NCBI GenBank assembly: GCA_946481205.1
Contig: CAMLNB010000084.1
Span: forward strand, 1 to 13,964
Length of the DNA: 13,964 bases
From: an uncultured Kangiella sp.
Lineage (GTDB): Bacteria; Pseudomonadota; Gammaproteobacteria; Enterobacterales; DSM-103792
Direction: 5' to 3'
Part shown: one piece after another, positions 7,235 to 13,964 of the stretch
How positions within the stretch are numbered: the first letter of the stretch is position 1
Layout of the letters: every line of letters starts with the position of its first letter
Notes under the pieces: model-generated
Seen by the model: the letters and a program-made list of their open reading frames with translations, nothing else
Told to the model about the DNA's origin: nothing
Databases searched by the model: none
Translations under genes and position numbers: made by a program

Positions 7235-8008
7235 GTGCGTGTGAACTGGCGTAATGCTGTCGCCATCGGTCTGGTCGTATTCGGCGCGCTGCTGCCGGCC
7301 CGAGCCTCGATCCGAGGTTGCGATCCGGGCTATCTCGAATCGGCTTATAGCGAGCCGCACCGACTGGCGGCTGTCGAAGGCGCGATCTATGCGCTACTGG
7401 CCAGCAATGCCTACGATCAAAGTGAACAACCGCAATTCGCACTGCCGGCCGACTGGCAGGAAGCGACGCGCAGCGCCGTCGCCGATCTGCAGTACAGCGT
7501 TTACACGCAGCAACGTGATGGCACGGTGCAGAAAGTGGTGATCGCGTTTCGCGGCACCGACAGCGAGCGCGATTGGTGGACCGGCAATATTCTGGGTGAG
7601 CAGTACGAGCACGCCGCCCAGATTGTCCGCAAGGTTCAGGCGCAATACCCGTCGACGCCACTGGTGGCCACCGGTCATTCGCTCGGTGGCGGCTTGGCGC
7701 TGCATATCTCGATGCGCTTTGCCGGCATCAGCGCCTATGCGTTCAATCCGTCACCCTTGGTGCGCGAGCCAGCGCAGATTCAGCGCAACCGTCGGATCAT
7801 TTATTGGGAAGCGAACGACGTGCTGCATTGGGGCCGCTGGGCGCTGAGCAAAACGCCAGGGGCCGTGTACTGGCGATTTTCGTTTGTCAAAGGCGATGGT
7901 CATAAATCGCTGGTGCTGGCGAAAGGCTTGCTGATGCTGGGTGCGCTGATGAATCCAGAGTTGGCGACGACCTTGCAGCAGAATTGCCGCATTAATCCGT
8001 TACAGTGA
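7235..8008 (+). CDS. Secreted lipase class 3-like alpha/beta hydrolase
   Basis: This 257-aa putative esterase/lipase belongs to the fungal lipase-like (class 3) fold. VVIAFRGTDSERDWWTGN (about residues 101-118) is the oxyanion/lid-side motif. ATGHSLGGGLALH contains the nucleophile Ser149 in GHSLGG. The probable remaining triad members are Asp195 in WEANDVLHW and His223 in GDGHKS. A signal peptide is visible when translation begins at GTG 7235 (RVNWR, hydrophobic core, ALLPARA with cleavage near residue 24), so the enzyme is periplasmic or secreted. The start is uncertain: GTG 7235 has GAAG 5 nt upstream, GTG 7241 is also possible, and the frame is open back to 7139. Cys29 and Cys251 might form a disulfide. 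Neighbours give no substrate clue. It could act on lipid, polyester or another acyl ester. Confidence 0.82.
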   Translation: MRVNWRNAVAIGLVVFGALLPARASIRGCDPGYLESAYSEPHRLAAVEGAIYALLASNAYDQSEQPQFALPADWQEATRSAVADLQYSVYTQQRDGTVQKVVIAFRGTDSERDWWTGNILGEQYEHAAQIVRKVQAQYPSTPLVATGHSLGGGLALHISMRFAGISAYAFNPSPLVREPAQIQRNRRIIYWEANDVLHWGRWALSKTPGAVYWRFSFVKGDGHKSLVLAKGLLMLGALMNPELATTLQQNCRINPLQ

Positions 8009-8072
8009 CCCGCTGCAGTGCGCCGGTTACGGCAGCCACTGCAACCACCATGCGGCTCATCCGCAACGGCAT

Positions 8073-8106
8073 AAAAAAGCCGCGGCAGCTGAGAAACTGC
8101 CGCGGC
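8073..8106 (-). terminator. Rho-independent terminator of the TSUP permease gene
   Basis: On the minus strand GCCGCGGCAG (8106-8097) and CTGCCGCGGC (8088-8079) form a perfect 10-bp stem with an 8-nt loop, followed directly by six T (8078-8073). It lies 39 nt downstream of the TSUP stop. There is no T-run on the plus-strand side, so it would not act as a classic terminator for the lipase-like gene. Confidence 0.93.
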
Positions 8107-8144
8107 GAAGGCCACTTCAAGACGCTATCTATTTCGGGTAAGTG

Positions 8145-8882
8145 TCAGCGCAACAGATTCCAGGCGCTGAGCAGCACCACCAGCACACCAACGGCAATCA
8201 TCAGGACCTTGGCCGGCAAGATCTTCACCAGGTAAGCGGCGAACGGTGCCGCGATCAAACCACCCACCAATAAGCCGAGCACGATTTGCCAGTGCTGGAT
8301 GCCGAGCGCGACGATAAAGATCACGCTCGCTGCCAACGAAACGAAAAACTCGGCGGCGTGCACGGTACCAATGGCGTAACGCGGCGGCACGCCCTGGGCG
8401 ATCAATTGCGTGGTTGTTAGCGAACCCCAACCGCCGCCGCCAATCGCGTCGAGAAAACCGCCGAATAAGCCGAGCGGCGTCACGCCGCGCACTTTCGGTC
8501 GCGGCGCTTGCTTGCGCCAAACCCGCGCCAGAATCCACACGCCCATCAATAACAGATACGCGCTGACCCAAGGTTTGATCGCATCGCCCGGCACCAGGCT
8601 GAGCACGCTGGCGCCGACCACGGCGCCAACAATTCCGGGCAAAGCCAGTCGCCACAGCAGCCGCTTTTTGACGTTGCCGTTGTACACATGCGAGGCCCAC
8701 GAAGCGCCGGTGGTAAACACTTCCGCGACGTGGATCGAGGCGCTGGCCATCGCCGGCGTGTGACCGAAACCGATCAGCAAGCTGGACGAGGTCACGCCAT
8801 AGGCCATGCCGAGCGCGCCGTCGATCAGCTGCGCGATCAAGCCAATCAGCACAAAGGTGGTGAAGTCCGGCGCCAGCTCCAT
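8145..8882 (-). CDS. TSUP family (TauE/SafE) membrane permease
   Basis: This 245-aa integral membrane protein has 7-8 hydrophobic segments and belongs to the TauE/SafE/TSUP family, whose members move sulfite, sulfate, sulfonates and related organosulfur anions. Two halves show the family's internal duplication: SIHVAEVFTTG in the first and TVHAAEFFVSL in the second. Each half also has its own glycine-rich entry segment: QLIDGALGMAYG, and FLDAIGGGGWGSLTT in the second half. I chose ATG 8882, although the frame is open to 9104, because AGGA lies just upstream and the first ~74 residues of the longer form are Arg/Pro-rich and unlike a membrane N-terminus. It diverges from the DoxX gene and shares a leader motif with cysJ, so sulfate uptake or export of excess sulfite linked to the reductase operon is a reasonable inference. 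Direction and substrate are unproven. Confidence 0.9.
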   Translation of the reverse strand: MELAPDFTTFVLIGLIAQLIDGALGMAYGVTSSSLLIGFGHTPAMASASIHVAEVFTTGASWASHVYNGNVKKRLLWRLALPGIVGAVVGASVLSLVPGDAIKPWVSAYLLLMGVWILARVWRKQAPRPKVRGVTPLGLFGGFLDAIGGGGWGSLTTTQLIAQGVPPRYAIGTVHAAEFFVSLAASVIFIVALGIQHWQIVLGLLVGGLIAAPFAAYLVKILPAKVLMIAVGVLVVLLSAWNLLR

Positions 8883-9126
8883 GCTGTCCTGTCTCTGAAA
8901 ATTTGCAGGCGGCAGTATCAATGGACGGCCAAATGCCCGGAAATGAGCCGGGCGCATGGCGATATAACCAGAAGCGCGATGGCCCAGATGCAGCGGTGAA
9001 CACCGAGGTGAATTGTGCCCTTGCTGGCGCTGCGCCCGGCCGGCAGCATCACGGCCAGACCGGCGGGAAACGCTGGCGGCGTCACCCATGCGGATACAAC
9101 CCATTCAAATAGAACAAGGAGGGCAT
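8883..9126. promoter_or_regulatory. Divergent regulatory region between the TSUP and DoxX genes
   Basis: This 244-nt stretch contains no convincing gene. The minus-strand TSUP leader contains the 20-mer GCATTTGGCCGTCCATTGAT (8936-8917), which matches the cysJ leader at 14 of the first 15 positions. Overlapping its upstream end, GCCCGG (8935-8940) and CCGGGC (8948-8953) form a 6-bp hairpin with a 7-nt loop. On the plus strand CCATTCAAAT (9101-9110) resembles CCATCCAAAT of the cysJ leader. No clear sigma-70 promoter pair was found on either strand. Confidence 0.5.
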
Positions 9127-9504
9127 ATGAAACGGGAGCAATTGGCCGAGGCGCTGCTGCGCTACGGCTTGGCCGTGCTGATCTTCATCCACGGCGCGCA
9201 CCGGCTGTACCACGGCGGTGTCACGCCGTTCGGCGGCTTTCTCGACAGCCAAGGCTTCCCGTTCGGGCTGGCGCTGGCCTGGGGCATCACCATTTATGAG
9301 CTGGTCGGCCCGGTGTTGCTGGCGGTGCGCCGGTTGGTCATGCCAATTGCGCTGATCTCGGCCGTCCAGTACGCCACCGGCATTTGGCTGGTCCATTGGC
9401 AGCACGGCTGGTTTGTCGTCGGCAGCGGCCGAAACGGTATGGAATTCAGTGTCTTGCTGATCCTGAGCCTGATCGTGCTGGCGCTCTGGCAACCACGACG
9501 CTGA
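9127..9504 (+). CDS. DoxX family small membrane protein
   Basis: This 125-aa protein has four predicted transmembrane helices: about residues 7-28, 46-66, 67-90 and 101-120. The pattern is typical of the DoxX family: LLRYGLAVLIFIHGAHRLYHGG in the first helix region, ITIYELVGPVLLAV in the second, and a GMEFSVLLI segment before the last. Some family members are linked to sulfur chemistry: DoxD/DoxA-type thiosulfate:quinone oxidoreductase in archaea, and a mycobacterial DoxX-SseA-SodA membrane complex. Most remain uncharacterised. AAGGAGGG (9116-9123) gives a strong ribosome-binding site for ATG 9127, although the frame is open to 9013. It lies between a TSUP permease and cysJIH, in the same direction as cysJ and 111 nt upstream. 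It may be co-transcribed with the reductase genes unless the hairpin at 9529-9552 separates them. Confidence 0.87.
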   Translation: MKREQLAEALLRYGLAVLIFIHGAHRLYHGGVTPFGGFLDSQGFPFGLALAWGITIYELVGPVLLAVRRLVMPIALISAVQYATGIWLVHWQHGWFVVGSGRNGMEFSVLLILSLIVLALWQPRR

Positions 9505-9528
9505 GCCGCCGCCAAACCACTCATGCCA

Positions 9529-9552
9529 TCCGGTTGTAAGCGTGTAACCGGA
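9529..9552 (+). repeat. Inverted repeat between the DoxX gene and cysJ
   Basis: TCCGGTT (9529-9535) and AACCGGA (9546-9552) form a perfect 7-bp inverted repeat around a 10-nt loop that can add two G-T pairs. It is followed by CGTCCTTTCC rather than a U-run. It may be an operator, a weak terminator or an RNA structure; the sequence alone does not decide. Confidence 0.5.
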
Positions 9553-9584
9553 CGTCCTTTCCGCTGACCTTCGTTATCGCCCAG

Positions 9585-9602
9585 CATTTGGCCATCCAAA
9601 TG
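9585..9602 (+). promoter_or_regulatory. Palindromic element directly before the cysJ ribosome-binding site
   Basis: CATTTGG (9585-9591) pairs with CCAAATG (9596-9602) around a CCAT loop, a perfect 7-bp stem. It ends one base before AGGG (9604-9607), the presumed Shine-Dalgarno of cysJ. The same sequence, with one mismatch over 15 nt, lies in the TSUP leader, although there the second arm is degraded. It may be a DNA operator or a translational control hairpin. Confidence 0.55.
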
Positions 9603-9615
9603 TAGGGCTTTGACG

Positions 9616-11412
9616 ATGACCGCTTCTTCCACGCTGCCGACCCCGCTCGGCGACTTCCGCCAACACCCGCTGGCGCGCGAACTGGCTGCACTGTCCAGCG
9701 AGCAGCTGCTCTGGCTGTCGGGCTATGCCTATGGCCTGGCCCAGCGCGGCACGGCGGCGAGCGTGCCTACCGCTGCGGTCGACAGCAAACCGGCGCTGAC
9801 CGCCACCGTGCTGTACGGCTCGCAAACCGGCAACGCCAAACGGCTCGCCGAACAACTGCACAACGATCTGCAAGCGCAAGGCATCGCCAGCCGTGTGCTG
9901 CGCGCCAGCGACTACCCGACCCGCGAATTGGTCAACGAAAAACTGTTGCTGATCGCCATCAGCACCCAAGGTGAAGGCGAGCCGCCGGAAGACAGCATTG
10001 CGCTGTTCAAATTCCTCAGCGGCAACCGCGCACCCAAACTGCCGCAACTGAAGTTTGCCGTGTTCGCGCTGGGCGATCGCTCCTACAACCAATTTTGCGC
10101 CGCCGGCAAAAACGTCGCCGAGCTGCTGAGCAAACTCGGCGCCAGTGAATGGCAACCACGCGTTGATGCCGATGTCGAGTACGACGCCGACGCCAAGGCC
10201 TGGCGCACCCACATCGTCGAACAAGCGAAAAAGTTGCAGCCGGCAACGGCACCGCAATCCGCGCAAGTGCTGCCGCTGCGGCCCGCCGCGACCAGTGCGT
10301 ACCACCGCGACAAACCGTTTCCGGCGCCGGTCTTGGCGGTGCAAAAAATCACCGCCCGCGACAGCAACAAAGATGTCCGCCATATCGAGTTGTCACTGGC
10401 CAACTCCGGTCTGGATTATCAACCGGGTGATACACTCGGCGTCTGGCCGCGCAATCCGGCTTTTGTTGTCGATGAACTGCTCAATGCGCTGAAACTGGAT
10501 GGCGAAACCACGGTCACCGTAGCCGGCGAAACGCTGAGCCTGCGCCGCTGGTTGAGCGAGAAACGCGAGCTGACCCAGCTGGCCAAACCGGTGCTGGATC
10601 GTTATCAGCAGCTGGCGCAAAACAGCCAGCTGGCGGAATTGTTGCAGCCGGGCCAGAACGACAAGTTGCAGGCGTTTTTGACCGCGCACCAGTTCATCGA
10701 TCTGGTGCAACAATTCCCGGTTTCGCTCACCGCCGAGCAACTGGTCAACACGCTGCGCGTGCTGACACCGCGGCTGTATTCGATCGCGTCGTCGCAAAAA
10801 GTGGTCGGTGATGAAGTGCATCTGACAGTCGGCGTTATCGATGAGCAAACCAACGCGGGTCGTCGCGTCGGCGCTGCCTCACGCTTCCTGGCCGACCTGG
10901 GCGCAGATGCCACCGTCGATGTCTTTGTCGAGCACAATCCCGCCTTCCGGCTACCGGATGATGACAGCCGCGATCTGATTCTGATCGGCCCCGGCACCGG
11001 TATTGCGCCGTTCCGCGCCTTTGTTCAGGAACGCGCCGAGCGCGGCGCGGCAGGAAAAACCTGGCTGTTCTTCGGCAACCAGCATTTCACTTCGCAGTTC
11101 TTGTATCAGACCGAATGGCAGGCAGCACTGAAATCCGGCGCGCTGAGTCGCTTGTCGCTGGCGTTCTCACGCGATCAAAAAGAACGCATCTATGTCCAGC
11201 AGCGGCTGCGCGAGCAAGCCAAAGATGTCTACGACTGGCTGGAACGCGGCGCGGCCGTTTACCTCTGCGGCGATGCCAAGCAGATGGCGCCCGATGTGCA
11301 CGCAGCTCTGCGCGAGATCATCGCCAGACAAAGCGGCAAAGGCGAGGCGCACGCCGACGAGTATCTGGACCGCTTGCGCGAAGAAGGCCGTTATCGCCGC
11401 GATGTGTACTGA
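9616..11412 (+). CDS. cysJ: Assimilatory sulfite reductase (NADPH) flavoprotein alpha subunit
   Basis: This 598-aa diflavin reductase (E. coli CysJ is 599 aa) passes electrons from NADPH through FAD and FMN to the CysI hemoprotein for sulfite reduction. The N-terminal flavodoxin domain has the FMN-phosphate loop LYGSQTGNA (about residues 67-75). The central FAD domain has RLYSIASSQ and GAASRFLADL. The NADPH domain has IGPGTGIAPFRAF (near 456-468) and WLFFGNQ. The C-terminus ends in YRRDVY, matching the conserved CysJ end with the aromatic residue that stacks on FAD. The start at ATG 9616 has AGGG 8 nt upstream; a TTG two codons earlier is the only close alternative. It is followed by cysI after 69 nt and is part of the cytoplasmic alpha8-beta4 holoenzyme. 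The hairpin just before its ribosome-binding site may control it. Confidence 0.97.
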   Translation: MTASSTLPTPLGDFRQHPLARELAALSSEQLLWLSGYAYGLAQRGTAASVPTAAVDSKPALTATVLYGSQTGNAKRLAEQLHNDLQAQGIASRVLRASDYPTRELVNEKLLLIAISTQGEGEPPEDSIALFKFLSGNRAPKLPQLKFAVFALGDRSYNQFCAAGKNVAELLSKLGASEWQPRVDADVEYDADAKAWRTHIVEQAKKLQPATAPQSAQVLPLRPAATSAYHRDKPFPAPVLAVQKITARDSNKDVRHIELSLANSGLDYQPGDTLGVWPRNPAFVVDELLNALKLDGETTVTVAGETLSLRRWLSEKRELTQLAKPVLDRYQQLAQNSQLAELLQPGQNDKLQAFLTAHQFIDLVQQFPVSLTAEQLVNTLRVLTPRLYSIASSQKVVGDEVHLTVGVIDEQTNAGRRVGAASRFLADLGADATVDVFVEHNPAFRLPDDDSRDLILIGPGTGIAPFRAFVQERAERGAAGKTWLFFGNQHFTSQFLYQTEWQAALKSGALSRLSLAFSRDQKERIYVQQRLREQAKDVYDWLERGAAVYLCGDAKQMAPDVHAALREIIARQSGKGEAHADEYLDRLREEGRYRRDVY

Positions 11413-11436
11413 GCGACGCTGAACAACTGAAAACGC

Positions 11437-11454
11437 GGCGGGCCATCGCCCGCC
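11437..11454 (+). other. Intercistronic hairpin between cysJ and cysI
   Basis: GGCGGGC (11437-11443) and GCCCGCC (11448-11454) form a perfect 7-bp G+C stem around a CATC loop in the 69-nt gap. On the plus strand it is followed by TTACTGACC with no U-run, so it is not a standard terminator in the operon direction. An AAAA tract upstream would make it a weak terminator for antisense transcription. It may instead stabilise or process the mRNA and set the CysJ:CysI ratio. Confidence 0.6.
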
Positions 11455-11481
11455 TTACTGACCGATTACGAGTACGACGAG

Positions 11482-13146
11482 ATGAGTGGACCAAGCGAAG
11501 TCGAAGGCATCAAGGCCCGCAGCAATTTTCTGCGCGGCAGCTTGAAGGAAAGCGTTGCCGATAGTCATACCGGCGCCATTCGTGCCGATGACACGATGAT
11601 CATCAAATTCCACGGCAGCTATCAGCAGGATGACCGCGACCTGCGCGCCGAACGCGCCGAGCAGAAGCTTGAGCCGCTGTACAGCTTCATGCTGCGGGTG
11701 CGGATGCCGGCCGGCGTTGCAACACCGGCGCAATGGCTGAAACTGGATGAGCTTGCGCGCACCTATGGCAACAACACGCTGAAGCTGACCACCCGGCAAG
11801 CGTTTCAATTGCATGGCGTGCTGAAGCGCAATCTGAAAGCCACGATACAAGGCATCAGCAGCTCTGCGCTCGACACCATCGCCGCCTGCGGTGATATCAA
11901 TCGTAACGTGATCCTGTCGGCCAATCCGGAGCAGTCCGATGCCTGGCAGCAGGTCTATCCGCATGTGCAAGCGGTCGCGACGCACTTGCTGCCGAAAACC
12001 AAGGCCTATCACGAGATTTGGCTCGATGGTGAGCTGGTGGAAGGCGGCGAGCCGGAAGAGGAGCCGATCTACGGCCCGACCTATCTGCCACGCAAATTCA
12101 AAACTGCGTTTGTCGTGCCGCCGGTTAACGATGTCGATGTCTTCGCCCACGACATGGGCTTCATTGCGATCTTTGAAGACGGCAAGCTCGCCGGTTTCAA
12201 CGTCAGCGTTGGCGGCGGTCTGGGCTCGACTCACGGTGACAAAACCACCTATCCGCGTCTTGCCGATGTGATTGGTTTTGTCACACCCGAGCAATTGCTG
12301 TCGGTCGCCGAACATATCGTCACGACCCAGCGCGACCACGGTGAACGCAGCGTGCGCAAACACGCGCGTTTGAAGTACACCATCGCCAAACATGGCGTCG
12401 ACTGGTTCAAGCGCGAACTGGAAGCACGCACCGGTTTTCCGCTGGCGCCGGCGAAGCCGTTCTCGTTCGAGCACAACGGCGATCGCTTTGGCTGGGTAGA
12501 GGGCACCGACGGTCGCTCGCACCTGACGCTGCATATCGATGGCGGCCGCGTCGTCGATCGCGACGACAAGCGCCTGCTGAGTGGCTTGCGCGAAATCGCC
12601 AAGATCCATGGCGGTGATTTTAGGCTAACGCCGAATCAGAACTTGGTCATCGCCAACGTGCCGGCGCGTCAGCGCCCGCGCATCGATGCACTGGTGGCCG
12701 AATACGGCATGGGCCAGTATGCGCACGTAACGCCGCTGCGTCGCGATGCATTGGCGTGCGTGTCGTTACCGACTTGCTCGCTGGCAATGGCCGAGGCGGA
12801 GCGTTACCTGCCGGAATTCGTCGGCAAAGTTGAAGGCCTGTTGCAACAGCACGGCCTGCTCAGCTTTCCGCTGAACTTGCGCATCACCGGCTGCCCGAAT
12901 GGCTGCGCCCGACCCTGGCTCGCCGAAGTCGGTTTGATTGGCAAAGCGCCGGGCCGCTACAACCTTTACCTCGGCGGTGACGCCGCCGGCACCCGGTTCA
13001 ATCAGCTGTATCAGGAGAACATCGACGAGCCAACAATTCTTGCGGCACTCGATCCCCTGATCGGCCGCTTTGCCAAAGAGCGCGCAGCAACCGAACGTTT
13101 TGGCGATTGGTTGCACCGTGCCGGCATCGTTGCTGCTGCGGCCTGA
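11482..13146 (+). CDS. cysI: Assimilatory sulfite reductase hemoprotein beta subunit
   Basis: This 554-aa siroheme/4Fe-4S protein (E. coli CysI is 570 aa) reduces sulfite to sulfide with six electrons supplied by CysJ. The cluster and siroheme-bridging cysteines are present as C-x5-C (Cys426, Cys432 in CVSLPTC) and C-x3-C (Cys471, Cys475 in CPNGC). Substrate and siroheme-binding blocks are recognisable: [19 protein letters not shown] near the N-terminus, [12 protein letters not shown], and DINRNV. Compared with E. coli, the last residues after the FGDW...RAGI block are missing, which is a minor end difference. Cytoplasmic. Start ATG 11482 has only a weak GAG ribosome-binding site, but no upstream in-frame start is available. 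It lies 69 nt after cysJ and 47 nt before cysH, consistent with one operon. Confidence 0.97.
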   Translation: MSGPSEVEGIKARSNFLRGSLKESVADSHTGAIRADDTMIIKFHGSYQQDDRDLRAERAEQKLEPLYSFMLRVRMPAGVATPAQWLKLDELARTYGNNTLKLTTRQAFQLHGVLKRNLKATIQGISSSALDTIAACGDINRNVILSANPEQSDAWQQVYPHVQAVATHLLPKTKAYHEIWLDGELVEGGEPEEEPIYGPTYLPRKFKTAFVVPPVNDVDVFAHDMGFIAIFEDGKLAGFNVSVGGGLGSTHGDKTTYPRLADVIGFVTPEQLLSVAEHIVTTQRDHGERSVRKHARLKYTIAKHGVDWFKRELEARTGFPLAPAKPFSFEHNGDRFGWVEGTDGRSHLTLHIDGGRVVDRDDKRLLSGLREIAKIHGGDFRLTPNQNLVIANVPARQRPRIDALVAEYGMGQYAHVTPLRRDALACVSLPTCSLAMAEAERYLPEFVGKVEGLLQQHGLLSFPLNLRITGCPNGCARPWLAEVGLIGKAPGRYNLYLGGDAAGTRFNQLYQENIDEPTILAALDPLIGRFAKERAATERFGDWLHRAGIVAAAA

Positions 13147-13193
13147 CTTGAACGATCTGAAGCGAACTGCCAGAGATAACGGATAGTTGCCCC

Positions 13194-13964
13194 ATGAGCA
13201 CTGCAGTGAATCGACAATCGGCGGACAACGCGCCAGCGACGACAGAAGCGGCGACGACGACCGCCGCCGTCTCGGCCTCCGCATTAGTCGAGTCGAACCA
13301 GATACTGGCGGGCTTGACCGCTACCGAGCGCGTGCAATGGGCCCTGCAACATCTGCCCGGCGAGTTTGCCTTGAGCTCCAGTTTCGGTGCGCAAGCGGCC
13401 GTGCTCTTGCACATGGTCACGGCTCACAAACCGGGTATCCCGGTGATCGTGATCGACACCGGTTACATGTTTCCGGAAACCTACCGCTTTATCGACGAGC
13501 TGAGCGAGCGCTTGAATCTGAACCTGCAGGTCTATCGCGCGCTGATCTCGATTGCCTGGCAAGAAGCACGCTACGGCAAGCTCTGGGAAAAAGGTGTCGA
13601 AGGCATCGAACAGTACAACCAGCTGCGCAAGGTCGAGCCGATGCAACGGGCGCTGCGCGAGCTCAATGTCGGCACCTGGTTCTCCGGCGTGCGCCGCAGC
13701 CAGTCTGCCTCACGCGCCAACGCACCGCTGCTGCAGCAACAGGGTGGTCGCTACAAATTGCATCCGATCGCGGATTGGACTGACCGCGATGTTGGCCGCT
13801 ACCTGAAACAGCACAACCTGCCCTATCACCCACTCTGGGAAAAAGGCTATGTCTCCATCGGCGACTGGCACACCACCCGCCCGCTCAGTGAAGGCATGAG
13901 CGAAGAAGACACCCGCTTCTTTGGCTTGAAACGGGAATGCGGCCTGCACGATTTTTCGATTTGA
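13194..13964 (+). CDS. cysH: Phosphoadenylylsulfate (PAPS) reductase, thioredoxin-dependent
   Basis: This 256-aa enzyme (E. coli CysH is 244 aa) reduces PAPS to sulfite and PAP using thioredoxin or glutaredoxin. The N-type ATP pyrophosphatase fold is marked by [11 protein letters not shown] (the modified P-loop), followed by [23 protein letters not shown] and KVEPMQRAL. The catalytic cysteine is Cys249 in KRECGLH near the C-terminus. It is the only cysteine in the protein, so the CC...CxxC iron-sulfur ligands of APS reductases are absent. That indicates PAPS as substrate and implies CysC kinase elsewhere. An Ala/Thr-rich stretch (about residues 14-30) precedes the conserved core and is not in the E. 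coli protein. The ribosome-binding site is weak. The stop codon is the last three bases of the window, so the gene is complete. cysDN or cysG may follow beyond the edge. Confidence 0.97.
   Translation: MSTAVNRQSADNAPATTEAATTTAAVSASALVESNQILAGLTATERVQWALQHLPGEFALSSSFGAQAAVLLHMVTAHKPGIPVIVIDTGYMFPETYRFIDELSERLNLNLQVYRALISIAWQEARYGKLWEKGVEGIEQYNQLRKVEPMQRALRELNVGTWFSGVRRSQSASRANAPLLQQQGGRYKLHPIADWTDRDVGRYLKQHNLPYHPLWEKGYVSIGDWHTTRPLSEGMSEEDTRFFGLKRECGLHDFSI

Noticed and set aside
8883..9104. N-terminal extension of the TSUP protein to 319 aa
   Set aside because: The added residues are Arg/Pro/Gly-rich and unlike a membrane protein start; ATG 8882 has an AGGA site and begins the first transmembrane region directly.
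11455..12609. Minus-strand open frame of 384 codons opposite cysI
   Set aside because: Fully antisense to the conserved cysI gene, with no motif or ribosome-binding site of note; a coding shadow.
1..13964. CRISPR arrays, tRNA/rRNA genes, insertion sequences, toxin-antitoxin or defence genes
   Set aside because: No regularly spaced repeats, cloverleaf-like sequence with CCA end, transposase motifs or paired small toxin genes were seen on reading both strands by eye.

Overview
The window reads as chromosomal DNA of a heterotrophic gammaproteobacterium with roughly 60% G+C. CysJ, CysI, CysH and the GH3 enzyme align closely over their whole length with the enterobacterial proteins as I recall them, and the gene order cysJ-cysI-cysH is typical of that class. 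The genus cannot be fixed from the sequence. I see no tRNA, rRNA, insertion sequence, phage gene or CRISPR array, and no sign of recent transfer.

Region 1 (1-6024) is a compact plus-strand beta-glucan/beta-glucoside utilisation operon: a cytoplasmic GH1 beta-glucosidase, a GPH-family sugar symporter, a lipoprotein GH16 endo-beta-glucanase and an exported GH3 beta-glucosidase (BglX type). Gaps are 3-46 nt. A 14-bp LacI-type operator (86-99) lies just before the first start codon. The likely flow is GH16 cleavage of laminarin-like glucan at the envelope, trimming of oligosaccharides by GH3 in the periplasm, import by the GPH symporter, and final hydrolysis by GH1 in the cytoplasm.

Region 2 (6025-8144) holds unlinked small units: a complete single-domain bacteriohemerythrin (+), a convergent small secreted protein (-) containing an internal 28-residue duplication, a hairpin terminator between those two, and a secreted class 3 lipase-like hydrolase (+).

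Region 3 (8073-13964) is sulfur related. A TSUP (TauE/SafE) permease on the minus strand, with a textbook terminator, diverges from a DoxX-family membrane protein. Downstream comes cysJ-cysI-cysH for assimilatory reduction of PAPS to sulfite and sulfite to sulfide. The leaders of the TSUP gene and cysJ share a 15-nt sequence with one mismatch. In the cysJ leader it forms a perfect 7-bp hairpin ending directly at the ribosome-binding site. This shared element, which suggests the permease and reductase are co-regulated, is the most interesting non-coding signal here.

Nothing in the window amounts to a wholly new system. The best leads are the shared TSUP/cysJ element, the DoxX-TSUP-cysJIH association and the duplicated small exported protein.
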